A stretch of DNA of 47,524 nucleotides, from NCBI GenBank assembly GCA_023458595.1, contig JAEWYT010000104.1, positions 1-47,524 of the forward strand. Direction: 5' to 3'. Under the pieces are notes generated by a model that worked only from the letters and a program-made list of their open reading frames with translations, had not been told where the DNA came from and searched no databases. The first letter of the stretch is position 1; the number at the start of each line of letters is the position of its first letter. Shown one piece after another: positions 1 through 7,844 of the stretch. Both the position numbers and the translations under genes were made by a program. Origin of the DNA: Pseudomonadota bacterium (GTDB taxonomy: Bacteria > Pseudomonadota > Alphaproteobacteria > Rhizobiales > Tepidamorphaceae).

Positions 1-13
1 GGTCTGGGTGGGG

Positions 14-37
14 GCGCGCCGGCGGGAGCCGGCGCGC
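14..37. terminator. Perfect 10-bp stem hairpin downstream of the LivK-like gene
   Basis: GCGCGCCGGC and GCCGGCGCGC pair perfectly around a 4-nt loop, about 30 bp past the stop codon of the binding-protein gene on the minus strand. The position fits a transcription terminator or 3' stabilising hairpin. No T-run follows on the minus strand, so a classical intrinsic terminator is not certain. Confidence 0.4.
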
Positions 38-68
38 AGAACCGTGCGGCGCATCATCGAGCCCGCCG

Positions 69-1268
69 TCACCAGCCCTTCTTGGCGGCCGGGGCGACCT
101 CGCCGTCGAGGCCCGTGGAGGCGACGCCGTGGAACTGGCCGTTCTGCCACTGGCCGACGGTCCAGAACTTGCGGTTGACGTTGCCGTCGAAGGTCATGCC
201 GCCCATGATCGTGTCGAACTTGCCGTTGGTGAGCTGCTCGATGACCTTGGCCTTGTCGAGCGTGCCCGCCCGCTCGATCGCCTGCTCGAGGACCTGCAGG
301 CTCGAATACATGACCGGGCTCGCCCAGTAGTCGGCGCCGACGCCGGTCACGTCCTGGTGCTGCTTATACCAGGCCTGCATCTCCGGCGTGTCCGGGTTGA
401 CGCCCCCGGCGCCGAGGACGCCCTCGGCCGAGGCGCCGAACTTGCCGGCATAGGCGGGGAAGGCGGTGGCGACGCCGACGTAGAAGGCACCGACGTCGAG
501 GCCGGCGATCTTGGCCTGGTCCGTCAGCCCGAACGTGTCCGGCGGATAGGAGAAGGCGATAAAGGCGTCCGGGCTCTTCGCCTTCGCCTCGTTGACGACC
601 GGGGCGAGGTCCTGGGTGCCGAGCGGATAGGAGGAATCGTAGACGATCTCGAAGCCGGCCTTCTCCAGCGCCGGCTTGCCGGCGTTGGCGAGCTCGATGC
701 CGAAGGCGTCGGCGACGTTGACGACGGCGACCTTGTTGCCGATGGCGCCGCTTTCCTTGAGCTTGGTCAGGACGCCGGCGACGGATTCGGCGAAGGCGGT
801 CGAGGTGCCGAGCGTCCAGAAGGTGTTCGGCCAGCGCGCGGCGGACTCGTCGACCTTGTCGGAGACGGCGGTGACGGCGATCATCGGGTAGCCGTACTTG
901 GCGAAGAGCGGCGCGACGGCGAGGTTCAGGCCGGTGCCGTAGGGGGCGATCATGAAGTCGACCTTGTCGACGGTCGCCATGCGCTGGGTGTTCTTCACCG
1001 CCTCCTCGCCGGAGGTGCGGTCGTCGTACTCGACCAGCTCGACCTTCATCTGCTTGTCGCCGACCTTGATGCCGCCCTTCTCGTTCACGTTGTGAACCCA
1101 GAGCTGGAGCGCCGGCCAGTGGGTGACGGCGGCACCGCCGGCGAGCGGACCGGTCTTGGCGGCGCTGGCGCCGATCTTGATCGTGTCCTGGGCGGCCGCT
1201 GTTCCCGCCGACAGGCCGCCGGCCAGAAGCGCGGCGGTCGCGATCTTCAGGATGTCTCTGCGTTTCAT
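69..1268 (-). CDS. LivK-like ABC transporter substrate-binding protein
   Basis: Periplasmic binding component of a branched-chain amino acid (HAAT/Liv-type) ABC importer, a family that also takes up aromatic acids. The ATG at 1268 is preceded by a GGAGGAAG ribosome site. It opens an export signal with a twin-arginine-like start (MKRRDILK), a hydrophobic stretch and an AAAQD-type cleavage site near residue 26. The mature part follows the type I periplasmic-binding fold (IKIGASAAKTGPLAGG, then repeated Rossmann-like segments). At 399 aa it is full length. An in-frame extension to 1418 would read through the upstream intergenic hairpin and is unlikely. No permease or ATPase genes are visible here; they may lie beyond position 1. 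The adjacent aldehyde dehydrogenase suggests an aromatic or aldehyde-yielding ligand, but that is inference from context only. Confidence 0.88.
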   Translation of the reverse strand: MKRRDILKIATAALLAGGLSAGTAAAQDTIKIGASAAKTGPLAGGAAVTHWPALQLWVHNVNEKGGIKVGDKQMKVELVEYDDRTSGEEAVKNTQRMATVDKVDFMIAPYGTGLNLAVAPLFAKYGYPMIAVTAVSDKVDESAARWPNTFWTLGTSTAFAESVAGVLTKLKESGAIGNKVAVVNVADAFGIELANAGKPALEKAGFEIVYDSSYPLGTQDLAPVVNEAKAKSPDAFIAFSYPPDTFGLTDQAKIAGLDVGAFYVGVATAFPAYAGKFGASAEGVLGAGGVNPDTPEMQAWYKQHQDVTGVGADYWASPVMYSSLQVLEQAIERAGTLDKAKVIEQLTNGKFDTIMGGMTFDGNVNRKFWTVGQWQNGQFHGVASTGLDGEVAPAAKKGW

Positions 1269-1364
1269 GTCTTCCTCCCTGCTTAAGGTCTGTTGTCTTC
1301 CGGGCCCTTTGCGAGCCGGTTGCACGTCCTCTCCTTCGTCATCCCGGAAGCCGCTTGCGGCTAT

Positions 1365-1410
1365 CCGGGATCGGGAAGCCACCGCGCGTCCCGTGGCTTC
1401 CCGATCCCGG
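1365..1410. repeat. Perfect 18-bp inverted repeat (intergenic palindrome)
   Basis: CCGGGATCGGGAAGCCAC (1365-1382) and its exact reverse complement (1393-1410) flank a 10-nt spacer, between the aldehyde dehydrogenase stop and the binding-protein start. The flanks (GTCATCCCGGAAGCCG on the left, GCGATGACGACGG on the right) resemble the dispersed palindromic repeats of Rhizobiales. It could form a long hairpin in the transcript linking the two genes and either end it or protect an mRNA end. Confidence 0.75.
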
Positions 1411-1494
1411 CTCTCCACTTCGCCACGGCCGCGATGACGACGGGCGGGCGGTGGTCAAGTTGTCGTGCTCTCTCATTCGGTGCCGGCCCGCCTT

Positions 1495-2946
1495 TCAGAT
1501 CGGGTAGGTCTGCGGTTCGGTCTGGATCGTGATCCAGCGCAGCTCGGTGAATTCGTCGATGCCCGCCCTGCCGCCGAACCGGCCGTAGCCCGACGCCTTG
1601 ATGCCGCCGAAGGGCATCTGCGCCTCGTCGTGGATCGTCGGCGCGTTGATGTGGCAGATGCCGGACTCGATCTTCTGCGCCACCTTCAGGGCGCGGGCGA
1701 TGTCGCGGCCGAAGACCGCGGCGGCGAGGCCGTACTCTGTGTCGTTGGCGACGGACACGGCCTCCTCCTCGTCGGCGACGCGGATGACCGAGGCGACGGG
1801 TCCGAAGGACTCCTCGTAGTAGATCCGCATCGTCGGGATCACGTCGGCGAGGATCGTCGGGTCGACGAAGACGCCGTGCTGGCCGCCGCCGGCGATCAGC
1901 CGCGCGCCCTTGCGCAGGGCGTCGTCTATCAGTCCCTTCACCCGGATCGCGGCCTGTTCCGTGATCATCGAGCCGAGCTGGCAGGCGGGATCGGCAGGAT
2001 CGCCCGCGCGGATCGCCTCGGCGCGCGCCTTGAAGCGGGTCAGGAACTCTTCGGCGATCCTCTCGTCGACGACGATGCGCTCCGTCGACATGCAGATCTG
2101 GCCCTGATGGAAGAAGGCGCCGAACACGGCCGCGTTCACCGCCTCGTCGAGGTCGGCGTCGTCGAGCAGGATCAGCGGCGCCTTGCCGGAGAGCTCCAGC
2201 AGGCAGCGCTTCAGATGGCGGGCGCAGGCCTCCGCGATGATGCGGCCGACCCGGGTGGAGCCGGTGAAATTGACCCGGCGGACGGCCGGGTGCGCTATCA
2301 GCGTCTCGACGATGCGGTCGGCGTCGTCGGGCGCGTTGCTGACGACGTTCAGCGCGCCCGCCGGCAGGCCCGCCTCCTGGAAGACCTCGCCGATCAGGCC
2401 GTGCGTGCGCGGGCAGAGCTCGGAGGCCTTGAGCACGACGGTGTTGCCGCAGGCGAGGGGCCAGGCCGCCGAGCGCACGCCGAGCACGATCGGGGCGTTC
2501 CACGGGGCGATCGACAGGACGACGCCGCAGGGCTGGCGAACCGCCATCGAGAAGGACCCGGACTTGTCGGCGGGGATGACCTCGCCGACGAGCTGGGTCG
2601 TCATAGCGGCGGCCTCGCGCACGATCGACGCGGCGAGCCTGCAGTTGTATTCGCCCCAGGCGCGGGTGGCGCCGGTCTCGGCGGTCATGGCGCCGGCGAA
2701 TTCGCCGATGCGGGCGAGGATCAGGTCGGCGACGCGGTTCAGCGTCTCGCGCCGGGCGTTGGGTCCGAGACCCGACCAGTCGGGGAAGGCGGAGGCGGCG
2801 ACGTTCGCGGCATGGACCGCATCCTCGACGCTCGCGGCGGCGGCGCGGGTCGCGATCGCGCCGGTGATCGGATTGACGCGCTCGAAGGTCGCGGCGCCCG
2901 AGGCCGCGACGCTTTCGTTACGGATGAGGAGCGCCGCGTCGAGCAT
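1495..2946 (-). CDS. NAD(P)-dependent aldehyde dehydrogenase, aromatic (vanillin/salicylaldehyde) type
   Basis: Oxidises an aldehyde to the carboxylic acid with NAD(P)+ in the cytoplasm. The ALDH signatures are intact: the substrate/cofactor motif SIAPWNAP with Asn150, the NAD-binding NFTGSTRVG, general base Glu251 in LLELSGKAP, catalytic Cys285 in HQGQICMSTER, and the C-terminal MPFGGIKASGYGRFGG. At 483 aa it has the usual length. The ATG at 2946 is chosen because the family starts just before this point; an open extension to 3219 would run into the promoter region of the divergent AraC gene. The closest families by motif are vanillin, salicylaldehyde and benzaldehyde dehydrogenases, which fits the aromatic-catabolic neighbourhood. 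The substrate is not shown by the sequence. It is probably controlled by the divergent AraC regulator. Confidence 0.9.
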   Translation of the reverse strand: MLDAALLIRNESVAASGAATFERVNPITGAIATRAAAASVEDAVHAANVAASAFPDWSGLGPNARRETLNRVADLILARIGEFAGAMTAETGATRAWGEYNCRLAASIVREAAAMTTQLVGEVIPADKSGSFSMAVRQPCGVVLSIAPWNAPIVLGVRSAAWPLACGNTVVLKASELCPRTHGLIGEVFQEAGLPAGALNVVSNAPDDADRIVETLIAHPAVRRVNFTGSTRVGRIIAEACARHLKRCLLELSGKAPLILLDDADLDEAVNAAVFGAFFHQGQICMSTERIVVDERIAEEFLTRFKARAEAIRAGDPADPACQLGSMITEQAAIRVKGLIDDALRKGARLIAGGGQHGVFVDPTILADVIPTMRIYYEESFGPVASVIRVADEEEAVSVANDTEYGLAAAVFGRDIARALKVAQKIESGICHINAPTIHDEAQMPFGGIKASGYGRFGGRAGIDEFTELRWITIQTEPQTYPI

Positions 2947-3197
2947 CTCCCTGACGTCCTCCCGACCTGTCCGGCCTCCGCCGCGATTTCTTCGTCGCGT
3001 TCCAGGAACCGGCCCTGCGATATTGTTCTTCCCGGCGGGCGCGTCGTCGCGCTTGTGCCGGTGTCGCCTTATTCTCAACCATAGAAGGCGCCGACGTCTT
3101 TGAAATGCATTTTTGTCGGTATTTTTTGCGAGTATGTGGCTATCCTGATCGGACAGAACTACAAGAACAGACCTCAAAATTGCAGAATGAGCCGAAG

Positions 3198-4100
3198 ATG
3201 TCTCCCCGGGCGCCGTCATCCTCCGTTCCCATCCGGGCCGAACGCATAGAAAGCGGATTGCAGGCGCGGCACTGGTCGCTGAACCGGGAAGCCGATGCAG
3301 TGGCCCGCCAGGTCGTGCTTCTCGTCGATGGCGAAGGGGAGGCGGAGGCGGACGGAGCGGCCTATCCCGTCGCGGGTCCTGCGATCCTGTGGCTCGGCAA
3401 CGGGCGGCCGGTGCGGCTGAAGGCCGGGGCGGGCGCGACCGGCTTCCTGAGCGGAATCGGCAACGCCGTGCTGGTCGAGGCGATCGGCGACGAGCCGGAA
3501 TCGGTCAGCCTGCGCTACATGGTCGACCGCAACTTCCAGCTCTCGCTCGCCGGCCAGCGCGAGCTCACCGCGGATATCGTGCGCGCGTTCGAGGCGATCC
3601 TGCGCGAGCTGCGCCAGCCGCAGAGCGGCTCGCCGATGCTGATCGCGGCCCATGTGCGGATCATCCTGGTCTCGATGCTGCGGATCTCGGGGGTCGAGGA
3701 GCTTTCGATACGCGGGCGCGGGGAGCGGTCGCGCGCGCTGCAGCGCTTCCGCCAGCTCGTCGAGATGAACTTCCGCGACCACTGGACCGTCGCCCGCTAT
3801 GCCGAGGCGCTCGGCATCTCCCGCGACCGGCTGCACGCCATGTGCGCGTCCTCCCTCGGGAAGGGGCCGAAGGCGCTGATCGCCGAGAGGCTGGCGCGCG
3901 AGGCGGGGCTGAGGCTGGAGCGCTCCACGCTGACGATCGAGCAGCTCAGCCACTCGCTCGGCTTCCGCGATCCGGCGCACTTCTCGAACTTCTTCAAGCG
4001 CACCACGGGCATGACGCCCGGCCGGTACCGGCGGATGATGGCGACTTCCGACCCGAAGACGATCGCCGGATCACCGGCGAGCTTCGCCGACTGGCCGTGA
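3198..4100 (+). CDS. AraC/XylS-family transcriptional regulator
   Basis: The last ~100 residues form the double helix-turn-helix of the AraC family: FRDHWTVARYAEALGISRDRLHAMC is the first helical pair, and IEQLSHSLGFRDPAHFSNFFKRTTGMTPGRYRR is the second and is nearly canonical. The N-terminal ~170 residues resemble a cupin-like ligand-sensing domain. It is divergent from the aldehyde dehydrogenase with about 250 bp between starts, the usual layout for an activator and its target. The ATG at 3198 gives a 300-aa protein of normal length. An upstream in-frame ATG at 3105 adds a Cys/Arg-rich segment unlike the family. No strong ribosome site supports either start. Confidence 0.85.
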   Translation: MSPRAPSSSVPIRAERIESGLQARHWSLNREADAVARQVVLLVDGEGEAEADGAAYPVAGPAILWLGNGRPVRLKAGAGATGFLSGIGNAVLVEAIGDEPESVSLRYMVDRNFQLSLAGQRELTADIVRAFEAILRELRQPQSGSPMLIAAHVRIILVSMLRISGVEELSIRGRGERSRALQRFRQLVEMNFRDHWTVARYAEALGISRDRLHAMCASSLGKGPKALIAERLAREAGLRLERSTLTIEQLSHSLGFRDPAHFSNFFKRTTGMTPGRYRRMMATSDPKTIAGSPASFADWP

Positions 4101-4103
4101 AGG

Positions 4104-5459
4104 CTACTGGCCGGAGATCGTCGGCTTCTCCGCGTCGCCTGTCGTCTTTTCCGGCGTGCCGGCGGATTCGGCCCCGTCCGCGTCGACGGCGAGGGCGTCC
4201 TCGATCGACTGATTGAAGTCGGTGATGCGGTCGCTGTAGGTGTCGCGGGAATCTCCGTCGAACACGGCGACCGGCGCCGAAATCAGCAGGCCGGCGGCCG
4301 AGCCGATGCTCGCGCCGGCATTGATCGAGAACTCGTTGACCTTGTCGCCGACGCTTGCCTCGTAGGTGTTGAGGTCCTGCCCCTTGGCGAGCTGGGCCCC
4401 GATCAGGTGCACCGCCTCCGGGCTTTCGGCGAAGGTCGAATGGTTCATCCGGTCTTCGGTCCGCTCGTTGGTGAGGTCGACCACCATGAGGCCCTCCTCG
4501 GCGAGCTGCTCGCGGTACCGGGGATCGTTCGGATCGATGGCGCCGAGGCGGACGGTGCTGCCCCAGACCCGCCTGGAGATCTTCAGCGCCTTGTCCTTCT
4601 GCGAGACGAACACGGTGAAGCGCGGGCGCGGCTCGCCAAAGGCGGCGACCTGGGTGCGGAACACGTCGATGTCCACGTCGGGCGCGGCGAGCATGACGTC
4701 GTGGATCTTGCCGAGGATGTGGCCGTTGCGGATGGCCATCTGGCGCAGCGACTCGAGCGTCAGCCAGTTGCCCATCGAATGGGCGAGGATCGAGATTTCC
4801 GAAACCGACTTGTCGCGGTCCAGATAGGTCAGCAGCGCCTCGAGCGCGTCGCGCGAGTAGTTGGTGCTCTCCCGGTCGTAGCCATAGGCCATCGTCTTGC
4901 CGCGCGAGGGCCAGGTGAACAGGACCGGGACCACCGAGGCGCCGGAATCGTGGACGATCTGGGCGAAGCGGTAGACCGCGTCCTCGAAGCGGTTGTTGTA
5001 GCCGTGCACGAAGACGAGGACGTGGCGACCCTGGGTGCGGGCGACCTTCTTGTGGAATTCGCGGATCACCGTGTCGCGGTCCACATAGGTCGAGTTGACC
5101 GTCACGAAGTCGCGCATCGGATCGCCCGGCAGCCGCTTGGGCCACTGGACCTCGCCTTCCTTGCGATTGTGGTCCGGCGGGATCGAGACGACGATCTCGG
5201 CGAAACTCAGCTGATTGCCGCGCTCGCCGGAGAACATCAGCGCCGGCTTCTGCTCGTCGGGACGGCGGGTGGTGGCGGCGAGGATCTCGACCTCGCTCGT
5301 GCCCGAAACCGGGGCGGGATAGGGGGCGAGAACGCCGGTCACGCGGGAATCGCAGCCGGCGGCGGTAACGGCGAGCGCGAGGGCGAGCATCGATCCGGCA
5401 CCAGACCGCACGCGGCCCGCCGCCGCGGCCGCGCTGCCTATTCCCGAATGGAGCCTCAT
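4104..5459 (-). CDS. DUF900-family alpha/beta hydrolase lipoprotein
   Basis: A predicted envelope-anchored serine hydrolase of the DUF900 (COG4782) esterase/lipase-like family. The N-terminus has a basic/hydrophobic signal ending in the lipobox VTAAGC, with Cys36 as the lipidation site. The body shows the oxyanion region VLVFVHGYNNRFEDAVYRFAQ and the nucleophile elbow ILAHSMGNW with Ser228, then an aspartate and histidine region typical of the fold. The ATG at 5459 has a GGAAGG site 9 nt upstream; an upstream start at 5483 is weaker. It ends 3 bp from the convergent AraC gene, so the two share a very tight 3' junction. The substrate of this family is unknown. Residues after about 370 are low-complexity and acidic. 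Confidence 0.85.
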   Translation of the reverse strand: MRLHSGIGSAAAAAGRVRSGAGSMLALALAVTAAGCDSRVTGVLAPYPAPVSGTSEVEILAATTRRPDEQKPALMFSGERGNQLSFAEIVVSIPPDHNRKEGEVQWPKRLPGDPMRDFVTVNSTYVDRDTVIREFHKKVARTQGRHVLVFVHGYNNRFEDAVYRFAQIVHDSGASVVPVLFTWPSRGKTMAYGYDRESTNYSRDALEALLTYLDRDKSVSEISILAHSMGNWLTLESLRQMAIRNGHILGKIHDVMLAAPDVDIDVFRTQVAAFGEPRPRFTVFVSQKDKALKISRRVWGSTVRLGAIDPNDPRYREQLAEEGLMVVDLTNERTEDRMNHSTFAESPEAVHLIGAQLAKGQDLNTYEASVGDKVNEFSINAGASIGSAAGLLISAPVAVFDGDSRDTYSDRITDFNQSIEDALAVDADGAESAGTPEKTTGDAEKPTISGQ

Positions 5460-5582
5460 GAAAGCCGACCTTCCCGCGAACAAACTACTGGCGGTGAAAG
5501 AGGCTCTATAGCCGGTTTTGTTTACGGAGTCCCGCGCGAAGCGCCGGACGGGCGCCGTCGGCCCGCGACCGTGTCCGCGGCG

Positions 5583-7607
5583 TCACAAGACCACGCGGTC
5601 CCGGCCCTGCGGGGCGGAAGGCCGGGCGAGCCCGATCTCGCGGCCGGCGCGGTGGCCGGAATGGACGGCCGCAGCGATCAGGGAAGGGGCCGCGCAATCG
5701 CCGATGCGGCGGACCCTGCCGGAAAGGTCGGCGTTCGCCTTCAAGTCGTGGAACAGGGCGTCCGCGGGCTCGCGCGAGGTCACGAGCACGACGGCGTTCG
5801 CGCGGCGGGCGGTCGTGCGGCCCGTGTAGATGCAGGCGAGCGTCGCTTCCCTGCCGTCGAAGCCGTCCAGCGCCGTGTTCACGACGATATCGACGCCGAG
5901 CTCGATCAGGCGGCGCTGGGTGGGAGCCTGCTCCTGGGTGAAGTTGGTCCAGGCGGCGGCGCGCCCGTCCGGCGTCACGTAGGTGACGCTCGCCCCGCTC
6001 GCGACCAGCAGTTCCGCGAGCACTGCCCCCATGTAGTAGCGCTCGTCGTCGTAGAGCACGACTTTTCCGGAGGGAATCCGGCCTTCCATGAGGTCGTCTG
6101 GCGTGAAAACGGCCTCTGCCGGCAGGTCCCGGATCCCGGCCGCATGCCAGCGCCCGGAGCCGTCGGCCCGCCAGCGCGCGCCGGTGGCGATCACGACGTG
6201 ATCGGCGCCGAAGGCGGCGACATCCGCCGCCGACATGGCGCTGCCGAGATAGACGGAGACGTTCGGCAGCCTGCTCAGCTGGCCGACGCGGTAGTCGCGC
6301 ACGCGGCCCCATTCGGCGAGGCCGGGAAGCCGGCATTCGCGCGCGACCCGGCCGCCGGGCTCGGTCCCCGCGTCGGCGAGCGCCACGTCGAAGCCGCGCT
6401 TTCCGAGGATATGCGCGGCCTCCAGCCCGGCCGGCCCGGCGCCGACGATCAGCACGCCGCCCCGTCCGTCCGCCGGCACGTTCTCCGGGTGCCAGCCGGC
6501 GCGCCATTCCTCGCCCATGGTCGGGTTCTGGGTGCAGCGCAGCGGCGCGTTGCGGGTGTTGTGGGCGTAGCAGACGTTGCAGCCGATGCACTCGCGGATG
6601 TCCTCCAGCCGGTCGTCCCGGATCTTCGCCGGCAGGAAGGGATCGGCGATCGAGGGGCGGGCGGCGCCGATAAGATCGAGGACGCCGCGCTTCACCTGCG
6701 ACAGCATGGTGTCCGGCGAGGTGAAGCGGCCGACGCCGACGACGGGCCTCGCCGTGATGCTCTTCACGTAAGCGACATGCTCTTCCAGCGTGGCCTCGCG
6801 GACGAAGCGCGAGGAGCCCATCTCGGTGTCGTAGTCGGAGACGACCAGGTCCCAGAGGTCCGGCAGGTCGGCCATCGATCCGATCACGTCGCGCATCTCC
6901 TCGGCGGAGACGTGCTCGTCGCAGTGGCCGTTCGCGGCGATGCGCACGGCGACCGCGCATCTGTCGCCGACGGCCTCCCCGGTGTCCTCGATCAGCTCGC
7001 GCAGCAGGCGGGCGCGGTTCTCCAGGCTGCCGCCGTATTCGTCGGTGCGCCCGTTCCAGGCGCGCGACAGGAACTCGGCGAGCAGGTAGCCGTGCGAGGG
7101 ATAGACGTAGACGATGTCGAAGCCGGCGTCGCGGGCGCGCAGGGCGGCGGCGCGGTGCCATTCGCGCAGGGCCCTGATGTCGGCCCTGTCCATCGGCTGC
7201 GACTGGACCGGATCGTTGCGGGTCGGCATCGAGCGTACGCCCAGCGTCGGCAGGCGCGACATCAGGTTGGCGACGTAGCTGCCGCCGTGCCAGAGCTCGA
7301 CGCCGGCGAGCGCGCCATGCGCATGGACGGCGTCGGCCATGGCCGCGAGGTTCCCGATGTCGCCGTCGTCCCAGAGCGTCGCCGAAGGGTAGGGGGTGTC
7401 GTCGGAGGAGGGATGGATCGAGCAGTACTCCGTGCAGACGACGCCCCAGCCGCCCTCCGCCTTCGTGCCGCGCATGGCGGCGAGCGTGCGTGGCCGCTCG
7501 AAGCCCATGCCGGTGCAGTGCGGCACCTGGTAGAAGCGGTTCGGGGCCGTCACCGGACCGATCCGCACTTCCTCGAAAAGCACGTCGTAGCGCCCGCTCC
7601 CGCTCAA
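5583..7607 (-). CDS. Trimethylamine-dehydrogenase-like FMN/4Fe-4S oxidoreductase with altered active site
   Basis: Old-yellow-enzyme TIM barrel, a 4Fe-4S cluster and a C-terminal dinucleotide-binding half, as in trimethylamine, dimethylamine and histamine dehydrogenases. Conserved features are Cys31 in NRFYQVPHCTG (the covalent 6-S-cysteinyl-FMN position), Tyr61, Tyr169 and His172 (TMADH Y60, Y169, H172), cluster cysteines 340, 343, 346 and 358, and the GAGPAGLEAA Rossmann motif. The TMADH aromatic-bowl tryptophans W264 and W355 align with Met263 and Asn350, and the D267 region is deleted, so trimethylamine is an unlikely substrate. I chose a TTG start at 7607 because GGGGAG lies 8 nt upstream and it leaves the normal N-terminus; an in-frame TTG at 7685 has no ribosome site. 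It is divergent from an FAH-family gene. Confidence 0.85.
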   Translation of the reverse strand: MSGSGRYDVLFEEVRIGPVTAPNRFYQVPHCTGMGFERPRTLAAMRGTKAEGGWGVVCTEYCSIHPSSDDTPYPSATLWDDGDIGNLAAMADAVHAHGALAGVELWHGGSYVANLMSRLPTLGVRSMPTRNDPVQSQPMDRADIRALREWHRAAALRARDAGFDIVYVYPSHGYLLAEFLSRAWNGRTDEYGGSLENRARLLRELIEDTGEAVGDRCAVAVRIAANGHCDEHVSAEEMRDVIGSMADLPDLWDLVVSDYDTEMGSSRFVREATLEEHVAYVKSITARPVVGVGRFTSPDTMLSQVKRGVLDLIGAARPSIADPFLPAKIRDDRLEDIRECIGCNVCYAHNTRNAPLRCTQNPTMGEEWRAGWHPENVPADGRGGVLIVGAGPAGLEAAHILGKRGFDVALADAGTEPGGRVARECRLPGLAEWGRVRDYRVGQLSRLPNVSVYLGSAMSAADVAAFGADHVVIATGARWRADGSGRWHAAGIRDLPAEAVFTPDDLMEGRIPSGKVVLYDDERYYMGAVLAELLVASGASVTYVTPDGRAAAWTNFTQEQAPTQRRLIELGVDIVVNTALDGFDGREATLACIYTGRTTARRANAVVLVTSREPADALFHDLKANADLSGRVRRIGDCAAPSLIAAAVHSGHRAGREIGLARPSAPQGRDRVVL

Positions 7608-7668
7608 GCGTCGTTCTCCCCGAATTCGCCGGTCCGCCCGTCCGATCTTCTCGTCGGGCAGGCCGGCT

Positions 7669-7686
7669 ATTGAACAAACATTCAAT
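7669..7686. promoter_or_regulatory. 18-bp inverted repeat, candidate operator between divergent genes
   Basis: ATTGAA-caaaca-TTCAAT is a perfect 6-bp inverted repeat in an AT-rich patch of an otherwise very GC-rich intergenic region. It lies 62 bp upstream of the TMADH-like gene and 159 bp upstream of the FAH gene. Its size and symmetry suit a dimeric TetR- or GntR-type repressor. No gene for such a protein is adjacent. Confidence 0.45.
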
Positions 7687-7844
7687 CGGTAGCATCCGCG
7701 AGTCGGCGGGTCGAGGGCGGGCGTGCCCGGCGGAAAGTCTGTTTTTCCGCGCGTCGGCCGGTATCCCGCCGTTCCTGCGCTCGCCGATCGCGGTCGCCGA
7801 TGCTATCGGTAGTGGGAGAACAAGATCACGACGGGGAGGCTGCA

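Noticed and set aside
1..57. Possible start of another minus-strand gene (ATG at 57 or 54, Met-Met-Arg-Arg-Thr)
   Set aside because: It runs straight into the strong hairpin at 14-37, has no ribosome site, and only 19 codons are visible.
3105..3197. N-terminal extension of the AraC regulator
   Set aside because: The segment is Cys/Arg-rich, unlike the family, and covers the promoter region shared with the aldehyde dehydrogenase.
5583..7607. Calling the flavoprotein trimethylamine dehydrogenase
   Set aside because: Both bowl tryptophans are replaced, and no trimethylamine-related gene is nearby.
4407..7673. A 1088-codon open frame on the plus strand
   Set aside because: It is antisense to the DUF900 and TMADH-like genes and crosses their intergenic gap. 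Its composition (His, Arg, Gly, Asp, Val rich) is that of a GC-driven shadow frame, with no domain motif.
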